From assembly GCF_030548465.1 (NCBI RefSeq), contig NZ_JAUOSF010000005.1:1-64000 (forward strand): DNA of 64,000 bases, in the 5' to 3' direction. The position numbers and the translations under genes were made by a program. Below the pieces are notes generated by a model. The model was given only the letters and a program-made list of their open reading frames with translations, did no database searches and was not told where the DNA came from. This stretch comes from Tamlana sp. 2_MG-2023 (GTDB lineage Bacteria; Bacteroidota; Bacteroidia; Flavobacteriales; Flavobacteriaceae). The first letter of the stretch is position 1; the number at the start of each line of letters is the position of its first letter. Of this stretch, positions 32,290-40,461 are shown in pieces.

Positions 32290-32431
32290 AAAATTGTTTG
32301 GCATTGGTGATATCTTGTTTGATGAATTTCTAGCCGAAATTAAAACTCTCTATAATTCCAGGACCTGTATTTTATTCTTGAGTACAAGAAAACAAAAATA
32401 ATAAAGTAAGGATGATGGAACTCAATTTTAG
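32290..32431 (-). pseudogene. Broken 5' end of a lipoprotein gene
   Basis: The minus strand reads LKLSSIILTLLFLFSCTQE, a lipoprotein-type signal lacking an ATG, then a stop, then NTGPGIIESFNFG, another stop, and KFIKQDITNAKQFF. Joining it to the trefoil remnant would need a frame change at the run of eight T (plus-strand A) at 32286-32293. It could be the decayed start of the same gene or of another one. The remaining gap to 32473 shows nothing else. Confidence 0.45.
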
Positions 32432-32473
32432 GAATTACATATATTTCTTATTTGCGTAATCCAAACTCAGGAT

Positions 32474-34120
32474 TTAGTTGCTAGGCTTATAATCAAACCA
32501 TTCAAATTTTGCTGATTTTTTAGAGGTTTTACCAGAAGATGTTGCATACATACCAACATATACTCCATTGTATTTTTGGGCAACCTCATCGGATACTATG
32601 GTATAATCTTGAATGGCACCAATAGGTTTTAAATCGGTTTCGTTTTCACCATATAAAAATTGTACGTCAAGTTCATCTACTTTAGCTCCAAGCACTACGT
32701 TATTTTTAGAGTAAGGAATAGAAGCTATAAGTTCAGGCTCAAAAAATCCATTAAGTACTTTTTGATATGTTTTTATTAATACTATTTTGTCTTTAGTTTT
32801 TAATAGTTGATAATTATTTCCGGTTTTGCGGTAAATGGCTAAGCCAGCTTTCTCGTTTTCCTTTTTAGTTTTAAATGAGAGTTTGGTAGTCGATTGATAA
32901 CTGAAGTTACGTGTTCGTTGCGCAATATAGGATGGATTTACAAGTTCGTTAACCGTTTCAGGACGTAATTTAATCTCCAGTTCCCCATCTTTAAGTGTAT
33001 ACCATTGCTCTCTTGGACTACGAAGAAAATTCCATTCTAAACCTAGCGTTTTGTTTTGAAACTCATCGCGTTCTTTAAGCTTTGGAACTGGTGTCCAGGG
33101 TAAATTAGGGCGTTTCTGTTCCAATTGTAGCAAACCGATTCCAGGATTAAAAATTGGTGTAACACCACTTTCCTGCTGTGTCATGATTACTTTGGCAAGA
33201 AAAGTCTCTCGAGCTAAGGTCACGTAATTTTTAGTAAGCCTTTTTGCTAACATAACACTCCACCAATTACCATTCTGTGTTTGTACTAAATCGGCATGTC
33301 CTGTTTGTATTATAGGATATGTTTTAGCTAAATGGCGATGTGTCATTACAGGGTTTGTATGATTTGGAATATAAGGTCCCCACAATTTTTTACTATTAAA
33401 AACGGTCACTGCGTGAAATTCTCCAGTGCCTCCTTCACCAATTAACAACAAATATTCATTATTTATTTTATAAATATGTGGTCCTTCTGCCCAACGTGCA
33501 TTAGACGCATGACCATAGGTTAATTGTTTTTTTTCTCCTAGCAAAACACCTGTATCTGGATCTATTTCCTGCATCCAAACACCATTTTTTCCTGGCCACT
33601 CTTTTTTCGTACCATCTATTATCCCTGCTCCAGTGTAATAACAACGTCCGTCATCATCCCAAAATAAGGAAGGGTCAATTCCAGGAGCGTCTTTAATCCA
33701 CATGGGAGCACTCCATGGTCCCTCTGGGTTTTTAGCAGTAATTATAAAGTTACCCTGTTGACCTACCATTGTTGTAATGATGTAAAATGTTCCTTTGTGG
33801 TAACGAATGGTAGGAGCAAAAATTCCTGCGGAGTTATTTAGTCCATCTTTATATTTTATTTGGTCTGGACGACATAAACCATGCCCTATTTTTTCCCAAT
33901 TCACTAAGTCCTTACTTTTGTGTATTGGCAAACCAGGATACCATTCAAAACTAGAATTTACCATATAATAGGTGTCATCTACTCTACAGATTGAGGGATC
34001 GGGATAAAAGCCCGATAATATTGGATTTTTAAAAACCTCTGGAGGTTGTTGTGCATATATTTTACTCGTGAGTAAAATTAATACGAACAATAACCATCTA
34101 TACAGATGATATTTTTTCAT
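32474..34120 (-). CDS. GH43 glycosidase with C-terminal beta-sandwich (xylosidase/arabinosidase type)
   Basis: This 548-residue secreted enzyme has a signal peptide (about 1-23), a five-bladed GH43 propeller (about 28-330) and a C-terminal concanavalin-like sandwich (about 350-548) common in beta-xylosidases. The three catalytic acids are visible in FYPDPSICR (base), APGIDPSLFWDDDG (pKa modulator) and RWAEGPHIY (acid). Family members release xylose, arabinose or galactose from side chains or oligosaccharides, and the target here is unknown. It stands alone between broken genes, so it may be the surviving member of an older catabolic operon. A broken HTH regulator fragment lies just upstream on the opposite strand. 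Confidence 0.85.
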   Translation of the reverse strand: MKKYHLYRWLLFVLILLTSKIYAQQPPEVFKNPILSGFYPDPSICRVDDTYYMVNSSFEWYPGLPIHKSKDLVNWEKIGHGLCRPDQIKYKDGLNNSAGIFAPTIRYHKGTFYIITTMVGQQGNFIITAKNPEGPWSAPMWIKDAPGIDPSLFWDDDGRCYYTGAGIIDGTKKEWPGKNGVWMQEIDPDTGVLLGEKKQLTYGHASNARWAEGPHIYKINNEYLLLIGEGGTGEFHAVTVFNSKKLWGPYIPNHTNPVMTHRHLAKTYPIIQTGHADLVQTQNGNWWSVMLAKRLTKNYVTLARETFLAKVIMTQQESGVTPIFNPGIGLLQLEQKRPNLPWTPVPKLKERDEFQNKTLGLEWNFLRSPREQWYTLKDGELEIKLRPETVNELVNPSYIAQRTRNFSYQSTTKLSFKTKKENEKAGLAIYRKTGNNYQLLKTKDKIVLIKTYQKVLNGFFEPELIASIPYSKNNVVLGAKVDELDVQFLYGENETDLKPIGAIQDYTIVSDEVAQKYNGVYVGMYATSSGKTSKKSAKFEWFDYKPSN

Positions 34121-34262
34121 TTTTAACTAATATTAAATACAGCCATGTTCAAGTCATAAGTGCAACAGGCCAAGTTGATTTTAACTTTTCTATAGGGCTA
34201 ATTTAACCAAACTTTCCTAATTCGACTTGCAACAAAAAAACTGGACAATTAGTTGAATGACT

Positions 34263-34421
34263 ATGGAGCTAGTTCAAGATAGTAATCAGGTTGCCGAATT
34301 TTTAGAATTATCTGTAGCTGCTATTTATTCTTATAAAACTAGAATAAAGAATAAGTCTAAGTTTAGAGATAATTTCGAAAATAAAATTATGGAAATAAAA
34401 CCGTTTAAGGTTAAGGAGTAG
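34263..34421 (+). pseudogene. C-terminal HTH fragment of a SusR/DUF6377-like regulator
   Basis: This 52-codon frame reads [20 protein letters not shown], then [22 protein letters not shown] and stops after KPFKVKE. The pattern [24 protein letters not shown] is the C-terminal helix-turn-helix of the TPR-rich membrane regulators common in Bacteroidota PULs. The roughly 400-500 upstream residues of such a protein are missing, so it is a remnant. The nearby GH43 gene on the opposite strand was probably its target. Confidence 0.6.
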
Positions 34422-34543
34422 CGGTTAAAATGATTTCTGAATCTAAAGTCTCACGAATGCTTTCGGCTCTATTAATTTTGATGTCACTTTTACAATTTAA
34501 TTTTTCGCTTTGTTAGTGAGAATTTCATAGGTTTTCTAAAAAC

Positions 34544-34574
34544 AAAAAAAGCCCAGCAAGAAGCTAGACTTTTT
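34544..34574. terminator. Imperfect bidirectional hairpin terminator
   Basis: AAAAAGCCCAGC (34546-34557) pairs with GCTAGACTTTTT (34563-34574) around a 5-nt loop with two mismatches. On the minus strand it lies 28 bp after the HmuY/T9SS gene and ends in a T-run, so it should end the heme operon. Confidence 0.6.
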
Positions 34575-34601
34575 CCAAATTCACTTAAAATTTGATGTTT
34601 T

Positions 34602-35855
34602 CTATTTTAAAATCAGTTTTTTAGCGATAGATGTTGTTCCAGAATTAAACTGAATCACATACATACCAGAATTTAATGATGATAAATCAAGGGTTTTATT
34701 ATAGAAGCCTGCATTACTGTTTAGTGTCGTTTCAAACACTTTTTGTCCTGTAGTAGCGTAAACAGCGAGATTGTTATTGCTAGAACTTAAAGCATTAACG
34801 TCATAGATTAAGTTAATGATTTTATCTGTTGAAGGATTTGGGTAAATACCAAAAGAGACACCTTCTGAAACCTGATCAATGCTTAATGTTGAAGTCACGT
34901 CTTTAAATTTAAAAGTGACATCTCCAGAACTACTTCCTGCGAAGGCAGTGAAATACATTCTGTACACTGTGCCATCTGCATATTTTACATAGTAGGCTTG
35001 GTTTGAATTCGCATCATAAGTATATGAAGCATTTAATGTTTTCCAATCGTGTCCAATGGTATTAATATCTGTGCTGTATGTCAAACTTGGATTTGTAGCT
35101 CTAGTTGGCTCGTCGTTTTTTGCTACAGAAACCGTACTGTTATGCAATACACCGGTCACAGGGTAATAAAGTGAACCATCACCGTAATAATCGATAGCGT
35201 ATTTAGTGAATACAAAATCCCAAGCTGAAGTTGCTGGTTCTGCAACCACTTCAGTAGCATTTTCTAGAGAATAATAGTTGAAACTGTTGTCTGGGTTGTT
35301 GGCATTGGCAATGGTTGCCGATTGGTCAGCGCTCCAAGTTGAAGTTGTAGCATCCCAAGTTGAAAATCTGATGGTGTATCCACCATAATAATCTTCAATG
35401 ATTAATTTTCTATAAGTACCATCTGCATATTTTAATGCGAAAATTATGGAACCAGTAACGTGATGGTTGATTGGGTTGTACTCGCCCCATCCAAAAGATG
35501 CCGATCCGTTATCGAAAGCACCATTAGTCCATGCGGTATTTGAATTGTGAAGTTCGGTCCATGAAGCCTCGTTGGTCACATTAATAGTGGCCCAATCATT
35601 AATGTCGTTAGAGGCTTCAAAAACGGTAATGCCACGGCCTTCATTAGCGCGAACAGCAATATTTCTAGCATCATTTCTAAGGAAAGCGATGTCCCATGAA
35701 TCTTTACCGAAAGACGAGGCTGTACCCGTATTCAATTTGTAGAACACTTGGTTCGTATAATCTGCGCCCATACTGAGGTTTGCCGTTTGTTCTTGTGCTT
35801 GTGTTAATGTGCTTACTAGAAGTAAGGCTATTAAAAATTGTAATTTTGATTTCAT
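34602..35855 (-). CDS. HmuY-like heme-binding protein with T9SS tail
   Basis: I start this 417-residue protein at the second Met (MKSKLQFLIALLLVSTLTQA, a signal peptide). A more upstream ATG at 35921 would add 22 non-signal residues and overlap the preceding gene. The body has two HmuY-like halves (GKDSWDIAFLRND near the start, SAWDFVFTKYAIDYYGDG mid-protein). The W-D-(I/F)-(A/V)-F pattern is typical of the HmuY family. A type IX sorting domain follows (from about 335: SFGIYPNPSTDKI to KKLILK). HmuY proteins bind heme outside the cell for delivery to an outer-membrane receptor. Here the tail suggests export by T9SS as a surface or soluble hemophore. It is the last gene of the receptor operon. 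Confidence 0.75.
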   Translation of the reverse strand: MKSKLQFLIALLLVSTLTQAQEQTANLSMGADYTNQVFYKLNTGTASSFGKDSWDIAFLRNDARNIAVRANEGRGITVFEASNDINDWATINVTNEASWTELHNSNTAWTNGAFDNGSASFGWGEYNPINHHVTGSIIFALKYADGTYRKLIIEDYYGGYTIRFSTWDATTSTWSADQSATIANANNPDNSFNYYSLENATEVVAEPATSAWDFVFTKYAIDYYGDGSLYYPVTGVLHNSTVSVAKNDEPTRATNPSLTYSTDINTIGHDWKTLNASYTYDANSNQAYYVKYADGTVYRMYFTAFAGSSSGDVTFKFKDVTSTLSIDQVSEGVSFGIYPNPSTDKIINLIYDVNALSSSNNNLAVYATTGQKVFETTLNSNAGFYNKTLDLSSLNSGMYVIQFNSGTTSIAKKLILK

Positions 35856-35883
35856 TGTGGTTCGTTTAAAAAATTTATAATAA

Positions 35884-37293
35884 TTATTGAAGTAATTTGA
35901 ATTCGAATTCAGGGTAGCCACGTTCGCCGTTACTGTTGGTCATGGCTAAAAATTTGAGTTTGTATAGGTTTCCGTTAGGGTCTTTTATGATGTAGAATTT
36001 ATCAGAGAAAACGGTTCGTTCAAAAACATCACGCCAGTTGCTTCCTATAGTGGTTTGATCTTCTGAAAAAAGCGAAGTATTCACATCTGAAATAGAAAAA
36101 TCATCATAATTATAATCAGATGTTTCTACTTGGTATGCGGTAACTCCAGCTTTTCTGTTATGAAGGACAAAGTCTGAGAAACCATAGCTTCCGGCTCCGT
36201 CTTGAAGATTTGTGAAAACTGTAAAGTTGATGTCCCATTTTTCACTTTCAGGCTCTACTGAGACTAAAGCATTACTGTTGAAGCTAAAGTGGTTAAAGTT
36301 ATAATCAGGATGTTTTGAAATGGTAATTTCTTGATGAGTGTTTTCGTCTAAATCGGCGTATTGTAACATGTAATCATCGCCTGCTCTTAGTATTCTAATT
36401 TTTTTCCATCCCCTCGTATTTCCAGCTACGGCTGTACTGCCTACTGTTGGGGTGCTGGTTCCTATTTCGTATCCTAAATTAACAAGGTAAACGGGATTTT
36501 CATCGTTGTTTTCTGAGATTTCAGCAATAGCCGTTTCGTGGATGTTTCCGTTTGGAGCATCAATGTATGCGGCGTTTTCTGCGTTAAAAGTCCCAACAGC
36601 TACTTGAGATTTTAAAGACCTGACGTCATCTTCAGTGACTGCATCGATATCGGTTTCCGTTAAGGCCTTTGCAGCCATATAAACCGAACCGTTAATGGCA
36701 ACTCTAAAGTTAGCCCCATTATAAAATCCTAAATCCCAAGCATCGCGTTTAACACTTGTGGCGCTTTGTGTACTTAAATCGATGTAGACTTGATTGTCTT
36801 GATTTGGTCCGCCTATTTCAGGAAGCATACTTCCGCCTTGTGCCGCCGAGCTGTTTATCGTAAAAATGCTGTTTCCTTGAACATTGGCATGTTGATAATC
36901 GATAGAAGCTATGAGGAATTCAATTTCAGTAGTTTCATCTAAAGTGGTGGTCAGCTTTTGAAATTGTATAGCACTTTGTGTCTCGCCATTAGAAATTGGA
37001 AGGCTAATAATTTGGTTAATCGCTTCTGGGATAGTGATAAAATCTTGTCCGTAAATCGCATTTTTAGCATTGATTTTAATGTTTACGCTTCCGTTTTCTA
37101 TGGCCATTTCAGAATACACTAACGGAATGCTTGTATCGTTTTTGGCGTGCATTTCTGCTAAGTTTTTAGAAAGTGTTTCAAAGGCCACTACAAAAGGGTC
37201 GCTTTCTAAAGTAGTTTCCTCACTACATGAATTTAGGTTTAGCGCTAATGCTGAAAAAAGGATTAATGTAATTATTTTTATTGGTGGTTTCAT
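35884..37293 (-). CDS. HmuY-family heme-binding lipoprotein
   Basis: This 469-residue lipoprotein (LNLNSC, Cys23) has an N-terminal domain resembling a Calx-beta/Ig sandwich (about 40-150). HmuY-like repeats follow: KRDAWDLGFYNGANFRVAIN and later ESEKWDINFTVFTN, with YSFSDF/YGFSDFVLHNR. It should sit on the outer membrane surface, bind heme and hand it to the TonB-dependent receptor encoded just upstream (stop to start, 2 bp). Having two HmuY paralogues, one lipid-anchored and one T9SS-exported, in one operon suggests a relay from medium to surface to receptor. The ligand is inferred from family and context. Confidence 0.75.
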   Translation of the reverse strand: MKPPIKIITLILFSALALNLNSCSEETTLESDPFVVAFETLSKNLAEMHAKNDTSIPLVYSEMAIENGSVNIKINAKNAIYGQDFITIPEAINQIISLPISNGETQSAIQFQKLTTTLDETTEIEFLIASIDYQHANVQGNSIFTINSSAAQGGSMLPEIGGPNQDNQVYIDLSTQSATSVKRDAWDLGFYNGANFRVAINGSVYMAAKALTETDIDAVTEDDVRSLKSQVAVGTFNAENAAYIDAPNGNIHETAIAEISENNDENPVYLVNLGYEIGTSTPTVGSTAVAGNTRGWKKIRILRAGDDYMLQYADLDENTHQEITISKHPDYNFNHFSFNSNALVSVEPESEKWDINFTVFTNLQDGAGSYGFSDFVLHNRKAGVTAYQVETSDYNYDDFSISDVNTSLFSEDQTTIGSNWRDVFERTVFSDKFYIIKDPNGNLYKLKFLAMTNSNGERGYPEFEFKLLQ

Positions 37294-37295
37294 GG

Positions 37296-39449
37296 TTATT
37301 GATGGTTTCGTGGTTGTAGTCTTATGTTATAAGCTAGTTTTAAGAAAAATGAGCGGCCATAGGCTAAGGAAATAAGCTCAGGACCCGAATCATGAGCACC
37401 GCCGGGAATGGCATCCGTTTCTACTGAAGAAATATCAAAGAGGTTGTTCACCCCTAATGTGGTTTCTAATGTCTTGTCTAAAAATGATTTTTTAAGGGTG
37501 AAATCTAACCAATCGAAGGCTTCAGTCGTACCTTTAACATATTCTTGCTCACCTTGGGCGTTGGTTTCTTCAACAAATTGATGCTGTTCTCCGGTGTGCT
37601 TGTAATAGAGGGCGACTGATGTTTTCCACTTCGGAATGAGATAACTTACCGTGCTATTCAGTTGAAAGCTAAACAGGAAATCATCATTTGGAGTTTGATT
37701 GCTGTCTAGTATTTTAGAAGTTCCTAAAAGTGACGCACCAAGTTGAATATTAAACTGATTAAACTGTAAATTGTTTTCTGAGGCTATTCCAAAGGATTTA
37801 AAAGAATCGATGTTAGTGTATTGGTAGGAGAGCGGGTTTTGTTCTACTATAGTAAGCTCTATTCTGTCATTTACACCAAGATAAGAAGCGGTTATTTTAT
37901 TTTTTAATCGGGTGTTGTTTGATAGTTTAGATGTTTTTTTGAGATGAATAAAAGCCGATAAACCGTGTTCTGGGGTTAAATCGGGATTACCTTGTACATT
38001 ATGATTGACGTCTACAAAATAGGTGTAAAGTTCATCGTAGTTTGGGGTTCTATTGGCCGAGCCTAAAACGGTTCTTAGTTCAATATCATTTTTAAACAGG
38101 TATTTCGAGCTTAATGAGAATACATACTGAGGGTCGAATAAGTTTGTGAAAGAAACACGTGTTCCTGGGCGCAAAGAAAATTTATCTGAAACTTCTATTT
38201 CCGCGGAAGCGAAGAAATCGTAATTATCTAGGCGTTGTTCAGCGGCATCATCATCAGGGCTAATGGTAATAGCTATAGGTGAACCGTAACCACTTTCATT
38301 AGTGAGTTCATATCCGGCTTGAAGTCTATAATGTTTGGAGTGTATCAAATTGCTAAAAGTTCCCCTAGAGAACAGGGCTTTACGGCTTAAATATTCCCCT
38401 TTTTTCAGGTTTAACTTTTCGTCTTCACGTATGCGGTAGGTATAGGTTTCTAGGTCTTTTGTTTGTTCTTGGTAAGATAGAGAAATGTTGTAGTCTATTC
38501 TATTTCTTAAAAGACCGTTTGCATTTAAATTATGAATAAAACGATTGTTAAAAAAAGTTTCGTCTAAGGCTAAAGGGTCACTAGTGCCGGTTGCGGCATT
38601 TTCGTTAAGGTCTACCGTACTGTTGGCTTTGTAAATGCTTTCATTAAAATAATCGAATTTGTAAAAAATATTGAACCGGTCTTTTTTGTAATTTAAAAGA
38701 ATTTTGGCATTATTTTGTTCTTTGGGTAGCCATTCATAGCCGCGTAAGCCATCGTTTTTATCATAAACTTTCCCCTGTTTATCACCCCAAAACCCGGCAA
38801 AATCATTTCGAGTGTAGGTGGCGTTTCCAAAAATGTCATCTGTAAAATTATGACTGATGTTTACAGATTGAATGTGACGCCCTTTATCAAACCACTCATA
38901 TTCATTGCCAACGGTTTCCTCTTGAGCATAGATTTGAATGCGCGTTTTTTCTCTAATTGATTTTTTAGTAATGATATTTATAACGCCTGAAACAGCATTT
39001 GCACCATATTGTACCCCCATGGCGCCTTCAATAATTTCAACACTTTGAATATCGTCAAGGTTTATAAGAGTTAAATCCACGTTGTTACCCATGCCTTCTT
39101 CGTTAATCACGGGAACGTTGTCAATTAAAATTTTAAAATATTGAGCATCTAAGCCAAATAAACTCACGCCTGTTTTTCCTGTTGAGGTATTAGGTACAAT
39201 ATTGATATTTAGAGTTTGATTCAGTAGGTCAGATAGATTAGTGGCGGCACGTTGCTCAATCTCTCGTCGGTTAATCACTTTAACCTCGAATATCGATTTA
39301 TTAGCAGATTGTGGGTTGTATTGCCCTGTGATAACAACTTCATCTAGTTTTTCAATAGCAGTAGAATCTTTAATGATGTTTTGTGCAAAAGAGAAACCAC
39401 TCAAAATTATTGAAAAAAATATGAAGATATTATTTTTATTTAGACTCAT
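37296..39449 (-). CDS. TonB-dependent outer-membrane receptor, probably for heme
   Basis: This 717-residue protein has a signal peptide (about 1-22), a TonB box-like EKLDEVVITGQYN and a plug domain (GTGVSLFGLDAQYFKILIDN-like region, then IEGAMGVQYGANAVSGVINI). A 22-strand barrel should follow, ending in an aromatic-rich C-terminus. The length fits heme/siderophore receptors rather than the roughly 1000-residue SusC type. Co-transcription with two HmuY-like proteins makes heme the likely ligand. It faces the DUF6607/flavin cluster across 104 bp. A minus-strand TAnnTTTG element (TATATTTG, 39474-39467) gives a promoter just upstream of the start. Confidence 0.85.
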   Translation of the reverse strand: MSLNKNNIFIFFSIILSGFSFAQNIIKDSTAIEKLDEVVITGQYNPQSANKSIFEVKVINRREIEQRAATNLSDLLNQTLNINIVPNTSTGKTGVSLFGLDAQYFKILIDNVPVINEEGMGNNVDLTLINLDDIQSVEIIEGAMGVQYGANAVSGVINIITKKSIREKTRIQIYAQEETVGNEYEWFDKGRHIQSVNISHNFTDDIFGNATYTRNDFAGFWGDKQGKVYDKNDGLRGYEWLPKEQNNAKILLNYKKDRFNIFYKFDYFNESIYKANSTVDLNENAATGTSDPLALDETFFNNRFIHNLNANGLLRNRIDYNISLSYQEQTKDLETYTYRIREDEKLNLKKGEYLSRKALFSRGTFSNLIHSKHYRLQAGYELTNESGYGSPIAITISPDDDAAEQRLDNYDFFASAEIEVSDKFSLRPGTRVSFTNLFDPQYVFSLSSKYLFKNDIELRTVLGSANRTPNYDELYTYFVDVNHNVQGNPDLTPEHGLSAFIHLKKTSKLSNNTRLKNKITASYLGVNDRIELTIVEQNPLSYQYTNIDSFKSFGIASENNLQFNQFNIQLGASLLGTSKILDSNQTPNDDFLFSFQLNSTVSYLIPKWKTSVALYYKHTGEQHQFVEETNAQGEQEYVKGTTEAFDWLDFTLKKSFLDKTLETTLGVNNLFDISSVETDAIPGGAHDSGPELISLAYGRSFFLKLAYNIRLQPRNHQ

Positions 39450-39553
39450 TCTATATAAATTTGTCGCAAATATATAAGTTATTTTGATTCAGTCTAAATA
39501 AGAATAGAATAATTTTTATATTTTTGAATTTTTTAAAAACCAAACCATTTCAG
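39450..39553. promoter_or_regulatory. Divergent promoters of the heme receptor and DUF6607 operons
   Basis: TAnnTTTG -7 elements occur on both strands: TATATTTG at 39474-39467 (minus) and TATTTTTG at 39519-39526 (plus). Between them TCTAAATAAGAATAGA (39493-39508) has the partial dyad TCTA...TAGA, and could be an iron-responsive (Fur) site. The Fur reading is a guess from context. The plus -7 element supports translation from 39554 rather than the upstream ATG at 39524. Confidence 0.45.
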
Positions 39554-40459
39554 ATGAAAAGAGTAGTACTATTAGCATTAATGCTTTTATTAATTTCAGT
39601 AAACGGAAACGCGCAAAGCAAGAAAAAACAAGACACAGAGGCGATTAAAGGCATGTGTGGTTGTTACGAAGTCACCTTTAATTTTGCCGAAACTTTTAAC
39701 TACAGCAAAGATTCTTTGTATAAGCCTTCTGAAACGAAAATTGCCGGAGGCCTAGAATGGGCGCAACTTATTGAAGATGATAAAAACAAAATGTCTATTC
39801 AGCATTTACTTCAAGTTGGTGATCCAGCACATCCTCATATTGTAAAACACTGGAGACAAGATTGGCTTTACGAAAACCAAGATTTTTATATGTTTAATGG
39901 TGATAACACTTGGAATTATGTCACCAAACCAAAATCTGAAGTTAAAGGCCAATGGACGCAAAAAGTCTATCAAGTAGATGATAGTCCGCGTTACGAAGGT
40001 TCTGCCACTTGGGTACACGTAGACGGTAAAAACTACTGGGAAAACCAAACCGATGCGCCTTTGCCAAGACGTGAATACACAAAGCGTAGCGATTATAATG
40101 TCACGGCTAGAGGTAACAGACATGAAATTACTAGTAACGGTTGGATTCATGATCAAGACAACGCAAAAATTATTCGTGAAGCGGGTAAGGAGGATGTGCT
40201 TTTAGCTAAAGAAAAAGGATACAATACTTACGTGAAAGTAGATGATAGTAAATGTCAGGCTGCTATTGATTGGTGGAAGGAAAACGAAGCCAAATGGGCT
40301 TTAGTGCGTTCAAAGTGGGATGAGGTTTACGGTCGCCATAAAGATTTGGCTTTAGAAGCTAAAGTAGAAAACAAGCAACTTTATAAGTACCTGTTTTCTG
40401 AAGATTATGAAGAACAAAAAAAGATTGACGAAATCATAGAATCATTTGTAAAACAATAA
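39554..40459 (+). CDS. DUF6607 family secreted protein
   Basis: This 301-residue protein starts at the ATG preceding a signal peptide (MKRVVLLALMLLLISVNGNA). An ATG 30 bases upstream lies within the promoter. The mature part begins with a Cys-containing MCGCYEVTFNFAETF and is rich in Trp and Tyr (KHWRQDWLYENQDFYMFN, ATWVHVDGKNYWEN). It matches the family I know as DUF6607, whose function is unknown. It is the first gene of a run with ankyrin, DUF2271 and PepSY-reductase genes and faces the heme receptor. I infer a role in heme or iron handling in the periplasm. The stop is 2 bp before the next start. Confidence 0.65.
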   Translation: MKRVVLLALMLLLISVNGNAQSKKKQDTEAIKGMCGCYEVTFNFAETFNYSKDSLYKPSETKIAGGLEWAQLIEDDKNKMSIQHLLQVGDPAHPHIVKHWRQDWLYENQDFYMFNGDNTWNYVTKPKSEVKGQWTQKVYQVDDSPRYEGSATWVHVDGKNYWENQTDAPLPRREYTKRSDYNVTARGNRHEITSNGWIHDQDNAKIIREAGKEDVLLAKEKGYNTYVKVDDSKCQAAIDWWKENEAKWALVRSKWDEVYGRHKDLALEAKVENKQLYKYLFSEDYEEQKKIDEIIESFVKQ

Positions 40460-40461
40460 AT

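Larger units (their letters stand above)
34121..34601. other. Intergenic interval with a broken regulator and a terminator
   Basis: Apart from the HTH fragment (34263-34421) and the terminator (34544-34574), listed separately, I see no gene here. 34121-34262 probably contains the GH43 promoter on the minus strand. Confidence 0.5.

Noticed and set aside
35856-35921. Longer N-terminus of the HmuY/T9SS protein starting at 35921
   Set aside because: It would overlap the preceding gene and place 22 residues before a clear signal peptide.
39493-39508. Confident Fur box between the heme operons
   Set aside because: The dyad is short and imperfect. It is kept only as a note within the intergenic feature.
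39524-39553. ATG 39524 as start of the DUF6607 protein
   Set aside because: It overlaps the predicted -7 element, and the ATG at 39554 directly precedes a good signal peptide.
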